From positions 1 to 5,277 of the forward strand of contig RPRC01000315.1 in assembly GCA_003857395.1 (NCBI GenBank): a stretch of 5,277 nt of DNA, in the 5' to 3' direction. The first letter of the stretch is position 1; every line of letters starts with the position of its first letter. Below, piece by piece: positions 1-5,232 of the stretch. Origin of the DNA: Geobacter sp. Lineage in GTDB: Bacteria > Desulfobacterota > Desulfuromonadia > Geobacterales > Geobacteraceae. The notes under the pieces are model-generated. The model was given only the letters and a program-made list of their open reading frames with translations, was not told the origin of the DNA and searched no databases. Made by a program: the position numbers and the translations under genes.

Positions 1-186
1 GCTGAAAGGGTCGCAATACACCTGGCGCACCGTTACAGTGGTCTGAAGTTGCGGGAAATAGGAGCACGCTTTGGTTTGAAAGATTCAGGTGTTTCTGAAG
101 CAAGTCGTCGTGTTTCGAAAGAGTTGGCAACGGACGAGACATTTCGGCAGGCTGTCGAAAAGCTGAGGCAAGAGTTAGTTCTGTGA
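1..186 (+). CDS. Y1 (IS200/REP-associated) transposase, C-terminal fragment
   Basis: Frame 1 is open from the first base to a TGA at 184-186 and encodes the last 61 residues of a protein whose start lies outside the window. The segment ERVAIHLAHRYSGLKLREIG, then ARFGLKDSGVSEASRRV, matches the DnaA-domain-IV-like helix-turn-helix (ARxxAxYLAR...L.EIG..FG....V..A.RRV) found at the C-terminus of many Y1 HUH transposases of the REP-associated type in Geobacter and relatives. In such proteins the N-terminal HUH/tyrosine domain cuts and joins single-stranded DNA. That domain is not in this window, so activity cannot be judged. A true DnaA is less likely, because its conserved GGRDHTTV signature is replaced by LKDSGVSE. 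A tandem repeat starts 12 bp after the stop. The gene is cut by the window edge, not visibly broken. Confidence 0.75.
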   Translation, partial: AERVAIHLAHRYSGLKLREIGARFGLKDSGVSEASRRVSKELATDETFRQAVEKLRQELVL

Positions 187-197
187 AACGTGTAGCT

Positions 198-248
198 TTG
201 ACACCAGTATCTTCTTGACACCAGTATCTTCTATCTTCCAGTATCTTC
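198..248. repeat. Tandem 17-bp repeat, three units
   Basis: TTGACACCAGTATCTTC occurs at 198-214 and again, identically and immediately adjacent, at 215-231. A third unit at 232-248 keeps the last 11 bases (CCAGTATCTTC) exactly in register but has TATCTT instead of TTGACA at its start. The array begins 12 bp after the transposase stop codon and ends about 100 bp before yceH. The TTGACA hexamers look like sigma-70 -35 boxes, but no good -10 box sits at the right distance from either. Function is unknown: a short minisatellite, slippage product or binding-site array are all possible. Confidence 0.85.
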
Positions 249-253
249 GTAGA

Positions 254-282
254 TTGCATGAAACGTCAGTTAACTATAGAAT
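254..282 (+). promoter_or_regulatory. Possible sigma-70 promoter for yceH
   Basis: TTGCAT at 254-259 and TAGAAT at 277-282 are separated by 17 bp and resemble -35 and -10 boxes. Transcription would start near 289, giving a leader of about 60 bases before the yceH start codon. This is a visual match only. AT-rich spacers often produce such pairs by chance. Confidence 0.3.
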
Positions 283-349
283 ACCCGCGGAAGGTTTTCT
301 GTCCAGAACTTGATGCTGACTACAAACTGTAACAAATCGAGGTGCAGCT

Positions 350-1009
350 GTGGATATGACGCTTGACGGCATTGAAGTACGTGTGCTGGGCAGCCTGATA
401 GAAAAAGAACTGACCACGCCGGAATATTACCCGCTTTCACTCAATTCCCTCACCAATGCCTGCAACCAGAAATCCAATCGTGATCCGGTCATGGCTCTGT
501 CCGAGGAGAATGTCGTGCGGGCGTTGGATTCACTCCGCTTCAAGCAACTGGTGGTGCTTTCGGCAGATGGCGGCCGAGTGCCGAAGTACCGCCATCTGCT
601 GGCTGATAAAATGGGACTGATCCCGGCTGAGCAGGCGATTATCTGCGAATTGCTGGTGCGCGGACCGCAGACGCTTGGCGAACTGCGGACACGAGGGGAG
701 CGGATGCATCCGTTCGGCGATCTGGCTGCGGTAGAAGAGGTGCTGCAGGAACTGATGCAACGGGAAAAACCGCTGATAGTCCTGCTCCCCCGCCAGTCGG
801 GCAGGAAAGAGGGGCGTTATGCTCAGCTGTTTTCCGGAATGCCGGAAGTTACCGTCGAGGAGCAAAGTGCGGCTCCCGAAGCGGCACGGGTGCGGGTGGC
901 GGCAGAGAATGACCGTATTGCCAAATTGGAGGAGGAAGTGACGGCACTTCGTGATGAAGTGGCAGATCTTCGGCAGAAGATGGATGAGTTCAAGAGGCAA
1001 TTTGAATAG
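350..1009 (+). CDS. yceH: YceH family protein (DUF480, UPF0502)
   Basis: This 219-aa protein matches the YceH/DUF480 family (E. coli YceH is about 215 aa) over its whole length. Family landmarks are visible: EKELTTPEYYPLSLNSLTNA followed by CNQKSNRDPVM (residues 19-48), LLVRGPQTLGELRTR (101-115) with ERMHPF (117-122), and GRKEGRYAQLFSG (151-163). The family fold is two winged-helix domains. Residues about 186-217 form a charged heptad-like helix (ENDRIAKLEEEV...LRQKMDEF), probably a coiled coil for oligomerisation. The biochemical role is not established; the fold suggests DNA binding or regulation. The GTG start at 350 lies 5 bases after GAGGTG (339-344). An in-frame ATG at 356 (spacing 11) is the alternative, and the family match begins after both. 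There are no signal peptide or membrane segments. The gene stands alone, with the next gene convergent. Confidence 0.93.
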   Translation: MDMTLDGIEVRVLGSLIEKELTTPEYYPLSLNSLTNACNQKSNRDPVMALSEENVVRALDSLRFKQLVVLSADGGRVPKYRHLLADKMGLIPAEQAIICELLVRGPQTLGELRTRGERMHPFGDLAAVEEVLQELMQREKPLIVLLPRQSGRKEGRYAQLFSGMPEVTVEEQSAAPEAARVRVAAENDRIAKLEEEVTALRDEVADLRQKMDEFKRQFE

Positions 1010-1238
1010 TTCTTGTCAGTATTCCTTCGGGGTCGGACCAAGTTAAGTTGTTAAATATGAAAGCATACTATCCCCAAAATAGCTTTTTCTGAGCTTAAAA
1101 CCTCTTTTTGAGGATTAAAACCGGCATTGGGTGGCGGAGGGGGACCCCCCTAAGTTCATAAATTTCTGTTTGAGAAACATATTTTATGGGTGCACCCTTA
1201 GAGTCCCCAGCTTTTTAGACCCCTCAGTTTTTCTTGCC

Positions 1239-2474
1239 TCACTGGCTCTCCTTCGCAAAAGCAGTTAGGGAATCGCAATAGTCTTCCAGTGCTGCTCTGA
1301 TATGTTCCAAGTCCTTTTCGGTCGGGGCCCCTTGCCATTCATAATGGCCGACGAGATCCCAGCCGGCTTTCCCGATCTTGGCTTCGAAATCCTTTTGAGC
1401 GCCACCTACCCACCCATAGGAGCCGTAGCGGAATACTTTCTTGTTGGTGACCCGTTTTACCAGCAATTCTTCGATGACATGGGCCAAGGGAGGAAACATT
1501 TTGTACTCGTAGGTCGGCATTCCGAAAATCAGACCGGCCGATTTCCAGGCACTTGCCAGGATGCAGCCGATATCGTCAATTGGAACCTGGAATATGTGAA
1601 CCGGTATGTTCTTCCTCCGCAGGGTTTCCACGACCGTATTCAGCACTGCCTTGGTGTTGCCGTACATGCTGCTCCAGACGAGCGTAACCTCTCTCTCGCC
1701 CGGTCCCTTGCCGTATTGGGCGTATCGTTTGTAGTGGTCGATGATGACAGCGGGATTTTCCCGCCAGATGATGCCGTGGGAAGGGCAGATGATCTTGATG
1801 TCTAGCTCCTGTAGTTTCTCAAGCCCTTTCAAGACAAAAGTCGAGAAGGTGGCGACGATGTTCGCATAGTATCTGAGGGCTTCATGTTCAAAAAATTCGT
1901 GCTTCTCGACCGACAGCTGATCGTCGAAGATCGTACTTTCGTCAACCTTGCCGTAGGAGCCGAACGCATCGCAGGAGAACAGCAGACCCCGTTTGCGCTC
2001 GAATGTCATCATTGTTTCCGGCCAGTGGATGTTGGGCGTGTCGAAGAATTGCAACTCATAGTCACCGATCTCAAGGATCATCCCGTCGGTGATAGCAATG
2101 GCCCTTTCAGGCGGTACCGAAGCGAAGGCTTCCAGAAGAGGGACGGCTTTTTTCGTGCAGTAGATTGTCGCTTTCTTGTTCTGCCTGCAGAATTCCCTGA
2201 GCCAGCCAGCGTGATCGGGCTCCATGTGGTTGAGAACAATAATGTCGATATCTTCGACCCCCAAAGACAATTGGCCCATCTGCTTGGTGATCGCCCTGGG
2301 AAATCCCATGACATCCTGGGTCAGATCGATCAGGACATTCTTTTCGGATTTGATAAGGTACCCGTTGATTGAAATACCATGGGGAATCGGCCAAATGCCT
2401 TCAAAGAGATAGTTTGTATCCTCGATGTTGACGGAAAGACGGTACACTTCATCGATTACTTTTTGAATATTCAT
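1239..2474 (-). CDS. fprA: FprA-type flavodiiron protein (A-type flavoprotein, class A)
   Basis: This 411-aa cytoplasmic flavodiiron protein has the usual length for class A. Such enzymes reduce O2 to water and/or NO to N2O with electrons usually from rubredoxin. Residues 1 to about 255 form the metallo-beta-lactamase-like domain with all expected diiron ligands: H83, E85, D87 and H88 in NHMEPDH, H150 in PNIHWPET, D169 in FSCDAFGS, and H233 in CPSHG. Residues about 262-405 form the flavodoxin-like FMN domain, with phosphate-loop SSMYGNTK (268-275), GMPTYEY (318-324) and GSYGWVGGA (351-359). No rubredoxin or flavin reductase domain is fused, and no rubredoxin gene is in the window, so the donor is encoded elsewhere. 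The ATG is preceded by GAGG with 7-base spacing (complement of 2482-2485). It lies 137 bp downstream of the 153-aa gene on the same strand. O2 versus NO preference cannot be read from the sequence. Confidence 0.96.
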   Translation of the reverse strand: MNIQKVIDEVYRLSVNIEDTNYLFEGIWPIPHGISINGYLIKSEKNVLIDLTQDVMGFPRAITKQMGQLSLGVEDIDIIVLNHMEPDHAGWLREFCRQNKKATIYCTKKAVPLLEAFASVPPERAIAITDGMILEIGDYELQFFDTPNIHWPETMMTFERKRGLLFSCDAFGSYGKVDESTIFDDQLSVEKHEFFEHEALRYYANIVATFSTFVLKGLEKLQELDIKIICPSHGIIWRENPAVIIDHYKRYAQYGKGPGEREVTLVWSSMYGNTKAVLNTVVETLRRKNIPVHIFQVPIDDIGCILASAWKSAGLIFGMPTYEYKMFPPLAHVIEELLVKRVTNKKVFRYGSYGWVGGAQKDFEAKIGKAGWDLVGHYEWQGAPTEKDLEHIRAALEDYCDSLTAFAKESQ

Positions 2475-2611
2475 TTCAATGCCTCGCTCTTCCTGGAATT
2501 TTTTGCTTGTATTTGGTATGCCTACTGCCGGTGACGGTACCCAAAACTATCGAGCAAGCTGCCTTCCGACCATAGCCCTGCCCCCGGAGCTCATCCCGAA
2601 GGAACATATCG

Positions 2612-3073
2612 TCAGTCGGCCGAATTGATCACCCTCTCGCCGTCATGCTGCTCCACCCATGCTTCACTTATTGAAAGGCGCCGCAGGAATTCCCCTGCAT
2701 ATAGAAACTGACCCAGGACTACAGGGACGTTTATGGTGTCGTCTCCACGCTGGATGGTGAGGGCCTGTCCCTCTTTGCCGTTCCGTTCGTACTTTTCAAC
2801 GGTAAGCTTTGTCACAGTTTCTCCGGAGTTACCCTCAAATTTGTGGGTAAGATTTTGCTTCCCCCCTTCCAGGGACACCTTGTCAATCATGCGTGAAATT
2901 TCAAAGCCTTCCCAAGGTTCGGCAACAAAGCGAAGCTGCGGGTTTCCGCCCTCCATCCTGAAAAAACGGAGAGAAATTCTACCTTCGCGGGGTTTCCCCT
3001 CCTGCCGTTTTTCGTAAGGAGCGATCTCCATGCCGGTACTTCTGGAATATATAGTAAACTTCGGTGCTTTCAT
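2612..3073 (-). CDS. Uncharacterised 153-aa protein
   Basis: I do not recognise the family. The protein is soluble, with no signal peptide, membrane helix or cysteine. It is rich in alternating charged and hydrophobic stretches typical of beta-strands: GRISLRFFRMEGG (31-43), PQLRFVAEPWEGFEISRM (45-62), ETVTKLTVEKYERNG (85-99) and GQALTIQRGDDTINVPVVLG (102-121). A probable helical tail follows (GQFLYAGEFLRRLSISEAWVEQ). The strand pattern with basic and aromatic residues is loosely reminiscent of small nucleic-acid-binding beta-sheet proteins such as PUR-alpha-like folds, but that is a weak inference. The ATG is well supported by AAGGAGG on the minus strand (complement of about 3083-3089), 9 bases upstream. 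Coding is further supported by charge-rich composition and no stops over 153 codons. It is upstream of the flavodiiron gene on the same strand and may share its transcript. Confidence 0.8.
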   Translation of the reverse strand: MKAPKFTIYSRSTGMEIAPYEKRQEGKPREGRISLRFFRMEGGNPQLRFVAEPWEGFEISRMIDKVSLEGGKQNLTHKFEGNSGETVTKLTVEKYERNGKEGQALTIQRGDDTINVPVVLGQFLYAGEFLRRLSISEAWVEQHDGERVINSAD

Positions 3074-3100
3074 CTTTACATCCCTCCTTTTAATAAAAAC

Positions 3101-3127
3101 ATATGAATAATTAGTGTGTGTTCATAT
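3101..3127. promoter_or_regulatory. Inverted repeat, candidate operator of the 153-aa gene
   Basis: ATATGAA at 3101-3107 and TTCATAT at 3121-3127 form a perfect 7-bp inverted repeat with a 13-bp spacer and 20-bp centre-to-centre distance, about two helical turns. It lies 28-54 bp upstream of the minus-strand start codon at 3073, where a promoter would be expected. A dimeric regulator binding two half-sites on one DNA face would fit. The arms are AT-rich and short, so chance is not excluded. Confidence 0.4.
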
Positions 3128-3180
3128 ACACCGGGAGGGGCCTTTTATGCAAGAACAAACTGCTTTGTTTTCCTGAAGAA

Positions 3181-3219
3181 GATTTAGGGTGTTCAGGTTT
3201 TGTCAATTCACCCTAAATC
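3181..3219. repeat. Perfect 11-bp inverted repeat (stem-loop)
   Basis: GATTTAGGGTG at 3181-3191 is exactly repeated in inverse as CACCCTAAATC at 3209-3219, around a 17-base loop. No T-tract follows on either strand, so it is not a standard intrinsic terminator. It lies between the decayed transposase (end at 3268) and the promoter region of the 153-aa gene. A looser outer pairing exists, ACTGCT at 3159-3164 with AGCAGT at 3234-3239. It could be a leftover of the insertion sequence end, a weak terminator for leftward transcription, or a protein-binding site. Confidence 0.55.
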
Positions 3220-3267
3220 AATAAACCAGAGACAGCAGTGTCCGGTTTAAGAATTGCAGTTTCTGAA

Positions 3268-3638
3268 TTATGATAAATCCATGCAATCTTCTTGTACTTT
3301 GATATCAGCAAGTATCTCTAAAAGTTTATTGCGGATCTTGATCCTGAGTTCCCGTACTCGTGAGATATTACTTCGGCAACTAAACATAACAACCTGCAGT
3401 AGGGGCGCTGCTTGCCGCGCGCCGATCGGGCGGAGCAAGCGCCGCCCCTACATTTAGATGTTTAATTGCCGCTGTAATACTGACTCGTTCATTATGCTCC
3501 TCATGGCAGTAGATGGCCAGAAGCAGGTAGGTAATGAGGCCACCAAGCATTTGAGCCATGAGGCCATGGGCACTTCTCGCAATTACATGGTAGACATTGA
3601 GATGTTGCTTCCACCAACTGAAAAACTTCTATGCACTA
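3268..3638 (-). pseudogene. IS4-type DDE transposase remnant, C-terminal end
   Basis: Reading the minus strand leftward from 3638 gives a TAG stop where Trp is expected, then CIEVFQ, a frameshift near 3617, then WWKQHLNVYHVIARS (3616-3572) and AHGLMAQMLGGLITYLLLA, IYCHEEHNERVSIT, ending at 3473. After an interruption the same protein resumes as SRVRELRIKIRNKLLEILAD and IKVQEDCMDLS, stopping at TAA 3268-3270. This matches the C-terminal end of IS4-family transposases, which carry the Y-(2)-R-(3)-E-(6)-K signature. The E of IEVF and the K of WWKQH are that pair, but the frameshift (apparently two bases lost) breaks their spacing. The catalytic N-terminal part is absent and the upstream sequence belongs to the neighbouring stress gene region. 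The remnant is therefore inactive through truncation, stop codon, frameshift and an insertion of about 112 bp. The AAACCGG-containing sequence just past the stop (about 3241-3249) may be near the old element end. Confidence 0.8.
3366..3479. mobile_element. MITE/REP-like hairpin element inserted in the transposase remnant
   Basis: The core is a long hairpin. Arm GTAGGGGCGCTGCTTGC (3399-3415) pairs with GCAAGCGCCGCCCCTAC (3435-3451), with one mismatch and one G-T pair. The 19-base loop contains the palindrome CCGATCGG (3422-3429). Outside it, imperfect terminal inverted repeats at 3366-3387 and 3458-3479 match at 19 of 22 positions; the inner 14 bp differ at only one (CGGCAACTAAACAT against CGGCAATTAAACAT). 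The element separates VSIT from RVREL of the decayed transposase, and the intervening 112 bp also shifts the reading frame, so it arrived by insertion. It has no coding capacity. The GTAGGGGCG...CGCCCCTAC pattern is typical of short dispersed palindromic repeats. A clean target duplication is not visible. Confidence 0.7.
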
Positions 3639-3682
3639 AAGCAAGAATGTCCCCGAAATCCCCTGAATCAGCCACCTGACAG

Positions 3683-4129
3683 CTACTTTACCAGAAGCAC
3701 AGAACATTTTGCCTCGAGAAGCTTATGGTGTGCGACGCTTCCAATCAGGTATTTCTCTAGACCTTTAGATTCGATGGGATCGATGACAATCAGGTCAATT
3801 GCCCTCTCTTCAACCTCTATCAATATTTCATCATATGGGAGCCCTATTCTGACATTGGTAGTTATTTTATCCATGTTTATATAGGGAAATATTGTGAGTT
3901 GTTTCAGGATTTCCAAACGGGCAGACTCATACATTTGTTTCTGAACTCGACTAAACTCTTCATCATCAATGCAGAAATCTGCTATACACTGTTTCACGGG
4001 GTTTTGAATCACATGCAGCAGAAAAACCTCAGCATTAAATTCCTTTGCAATATCGAAAGCGTGGCGAAGCGCTTTGAGAGAAAAATCTGTCATGTCCTTC
4101 GGGACAAGTATTCGGGTCGGTTTGAACAT
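3683..4129 (-). CDS. Universal stress protein (UspA family)
   Basis: This 148-aa single-domain Usp has the family's standard length. It starts with the hallmark strand and loop ILVPKDMTDFSLKAL (7-21, with the conserved Asp at 12), continues with AEVFLLHVI (33-41) and RIGLPYDEILIEVEERAIDLIVID (94-117), and ends in YLIGSVAHHKLLEAKCSVLLVK (127-148). ATP-binding Usps carry G-(2)-G-(9)-G-(S/T) before the last helix. Here the GS pair is kept (130-131), but the two earlier glycines are replaced by D117 and E120. ATP binding is therefore doubtful and it may resemble the non-nucleotide-binding UspA subgroup. It is cytoplasmic, probably dimeric, and linked by family to stress survival without a known reaction. 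The ATG has GAGGAA 5 bases upstream (complement of 4135-4140). It is divergent from the DUF2019 gene across a palindrome-bearing spacer. Confidence 0.92.
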   Translation of the reverse strand: MFKPTRILVPKDMTDFSLKALRHAFDIAKEFNAEVFLLHVIQNPVKQCIADFCIDDEEFSRVQKQMYESARLEILKQLTIFPYINMDKITTNVRIGLPYDEILIEVEERAIDLIVIDPIESKGLEKYLIGSVAHHKLLEAKCSVLLVK

Positions 4130-4208
4130 TGTTCTTCCTCTTGCTCTTTTTTCTTGCGGACCGGATTGAAGGAATATTGGACATTTTTAACTGTTTGTGA
4201 TCTGAACA

Positions 4209-4231
4209 AATTAATCGTCGTACGATTAATT
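4209..4231. promoter_or_regulatory. Perfect 10-3-10 palindrome, candidate operator
   Basis: AATTAATCGT (4209-4218) and ACGATTAATT (4222-4231) form a perfect inverted repeat around CGT. The length and symmetry fit the site of a dimeric helix-turn-helix regulator such as a TetR- or GntR-type protein. It lies in the spacer between the divergent usp (start 4129) and DUF2019 (start 4305) genes. On the plus strand it sits just upstream of TATAAA (4237-4242), where the -35 region would be, so binding could block or activate that promoter. No regulator gene is adjacent. Confidence 0.6.
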
Positions 4232-4236
4232 CTCTC

Positions 4237-4242
4237 TATAAA
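4237..4242 (+). promoter_or_regulatory. Possible -10 box for the DUF2019 gene
   Basis: TATAAA is a good -10 hexamer, predicting a transcript start near 4249 and a leader of about 55 bases. No matching -35 hexamer is present 17 bp upstream: ATCGTC lies there, inside the palindrome. If it is used, an activator or other sigma contact may be needed. The reverse complement TTTATA could also serve leftward transcription, with TTGACA on the minus strand (4268-4263), but that spacing of 20 is too long. Confidence 0.3.
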
Positions 4243-4270
4243 ATTGACACAAAACTTTTTTTTGTCAATT
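4242..4270. repeat. AT-rich hairpin in the DUF2019 leader
   Basis: AATTGACA (4242-4249) followed by C and AAAA pairs with TTTT and TGTCAATT further right, ending at 4270. The stem is 12 bp plus one mismatch and closes on a CTT loop (4255-4257). It lies between the candidate -10 box and the start codon. It could be a second protein-binding palindrome, a leader hairpin or a weak terminator for leftward transcripts. Confidence 0.45.
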
Positions 4271-4304
4271 GCTCCAACCCGACGAAATACTCAACAGGGG
4301 TACC

Positions 4305-4667
4305 ATGCAGGACGATAAACTGACACGACTGCTTCACCGTTTTGCGGCTACCGCTAAGGCGCACCACAAGGCAATGGAAGAGATGAATGAGCAGCGGGCC
4401 AATACCTGTGCACATATGATCTCCGGACTTCACCGGTCGATTATCGGCACCGGAGAGAGCGGTAAACAGGCCTTGCTGGAGTTGGTTGGAGACACCGACC
4501 TGGTTGTGGCCGGAATGGCGGCAGTCTATTCGATCCGCTACGATAGCAAGCCCTGCCTGGCTACCCTGAGACGTGTAGCACTGGAGCCGGGTTTGTTGGG
4601 GTTTCGGGCGCAGACGGCGATTGAGCGATGGGAGAGCGGGGAGTGGCTGGGACCAGATGAGGAATAA
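4305..4667 (+). CDS. DUF2019 domain protein
   Basis: This 120-aa soluble protein has the layout of the DUF2019 family. An N-terminal helix (KLTRLLHRFAATAKAHHKAM, 5-24) precedes ANTCAHMISGLHRSIIGTGE (32-51) and the HEAT-like pair GKQALLELVGDTDLVVAGMA (53-72) and AAVYSIRYDSKPCLATLRRV (72-91). It closes with the characteristic GLLGFRAQTAIERWESGEW (96-114). The molecular role of the family is unknown; the helical-repeat character suggests protein-protein contact. I chose ATG 4305, which follows AGGGG (4296-4300) with 4-base spacing. An in-frame TTG at 4269 would add 12 residues but has no ribosome site and falls in the hairpin. It is divergent from usp. The cupredoxin gene follows on the same strand after about 100 bp, enough for its own promoter. 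Confidence 0.82.
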   Translation: MQDDKLTRLLHRFAATAKAHHKAMEEMNEQRANTCAHMISGLHRSIIGTGESGKQALLELVGDTDLVVAGMAAVYSIRYDSKPCLATLRRVALEPGLLGFRAQTAIERWESGEWLGPDEE

Positions 4668-4752
4668 TGATCGGTTGCGCTTTGCCTGCTGCATGCTAGG
4701 TTTCAAGTAGCGCCACTACCCCATAGCTTCGGCTGGAGGCGATTATTCACAC

Positions 4753-4758
4753 GGGAGG
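4753..4758 (+). promoter_or_regulatory. Ribosome binding site deciding the cupredoxin start
   Basis: GGGAGG lies 9 bases before ATG 4768 but only 3 bases before the in-frame GTG 4762. The spacing favours the ATG. The choice changes the protein by two residues only. Confidence 0.6.
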
Positions 4759-4767
4759 TATGTGAAA

Positions 4768-5178
4768 ATGATCAGATATGGAGTGCTTTCCCTTGCGGCC
4801 CTAATTTACCTGATATTCACTTCCCTTACCATGGCGGAGACTGAACCTTACCACGCGGACATCGATAAAGACGGAGTTCAGCGGGTGGAGATCGTGGGTG
4901 GTGGGTATTTCTACAAGCCTGACCACATTACGGTAAAGGTTGATGTGCCGGTGGAACTCAAGGTCAGGAAAGAAGGGGGAATCATCCCCCATGATTTCGT
5001 TATCGATGCGCCTGATGCGGGAATTACGGTGAAAGAGAGCCTGTCCAGCGAGCCGAAGGTTGTACGGTTTACCCCGACCAAGACCGGGAAATATCCGTTC
5101 TACTGCAGTAAAAAACCTCCATTCTTCAAAAGTCATCGGGATAAAGGGATGGAGGGAGTCTTGGAGGTCGTTGAGTAA
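4768..5178 (+). CDS. Secreted cupredoxin-domain protein
   Basis: This 136-aa exported type-1 (blue) copper protein is numbered from ATG 4768. Residues 1-23 are a signal peptide: positive MIRYG, hydrophobic core VLSLAALIYLIFTSL, and likely cleavage after TMA. The mature part is a single cupredoxin barrel. Copper ligands are visible in canonical order: H75 in IIPHDFVID, C113 in YPFYCSKK, H123 in FKSHRDK and M128 in KGMEGVLEV. The protein probably acts in the periplasm as a small electron carrier or copper protein. It has no membrane anchor beyond the signal, no CuA motif (single Cys) and no oxidase domain. A GTG at 4762 is an alternative start. The upstream 100 bp contain a small TTCG-capped hairpin (about 4724-4735) but no convincing promoter. 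Its redox partner is not in the window. Confidence 0.88.
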   Translation: MIRYGVLSLAALIYLIFTSLTMAETEPYHADIDKDGVQRVEIVGGGYFYKPDHITVKVDVPVELKVRKEGGIIPHDFVIDAPDAGITVKESLSSEPKVVRFTPTKTGKYPFYCSKKPPFFKSHRDKGMEGVLEVVE

Positions 5179-5194
5179 CCAGTGTGCCGTTCCG

Positions 5195-5218
5195 CCCCCC
5201 CCCCCCCCGCAGGGGGGG
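5195..5218. repeat. C14 tract with C7/G7 hairpin
   Basis: Fourteen consecutive C (5195-5208), then GCA, then seven G (5212-5218) allow a 7-bp all-GC hairpin with a three-base loop, 17 bp after the cupredoxin stop codon. It has the position of a terminator but no T-tract follows. Homopolymers this long are rare in bacteria, slippage-prone, and unreliable in several sequencing chemistries. Confidence 0.7.
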
Positions 5219-5232
5219 AAGTGTCGGCATTA

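Noticed and set aside
530..1041. Minus-strand open frames opposite yceH
   Set aside because: They lie antisense to a clear YceH-family match and show no family features.
1101..1113. CCTC-T5-GAGG as a yceH terminator
   Set aside because: Only four base pairs and no T-tract after the stem.
1188..1197. GGGTGCACCC palindrome and a nearby G5/C6 run (1139-1150) in the yceH-fprA spacer
   Set aside because: Short, with no loop or T-tract, so neither a terminator for the convergent genes nor an operator can be supported. The rest of 1010-1238 shows no gene or clear element.
1302..2372. Long plus-strand open frames opposite the flavodiiron gene
   Set aside because: The minus strand encodes a full flavodiiron protein with every expected ligand; the plus frames are shadows.
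3399..3451. CRISPR repeat or rho-independent terminator
   Set aside because: There is a single copy with no spacers and no T-tract, and the flanking inverted repeats and split coding sequence fit an insertion better.
3254..3679. Two small plus-strand open frames (67 and 73 codons) in the usp-upstream spacer region
   Set aside because: They are antisense to the transposase remnant and cross the hairpin insertion; no ribosome sites or family features.
4236..4706. Minus-strand 156-codon frame opposite the DUF2019 gene
   Set aside because: The plus strand carries the DUF2019 pattern with a ribosome site; the minus product shows no recognisable domain.
4668..4767. Riboswitch ahead of the cupredoxin gene
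   Set aside because: Only a 4-bp TTCG-capped hairpin is visible; no conserved riboswitch core such as the c-di-GMP class could be matched.
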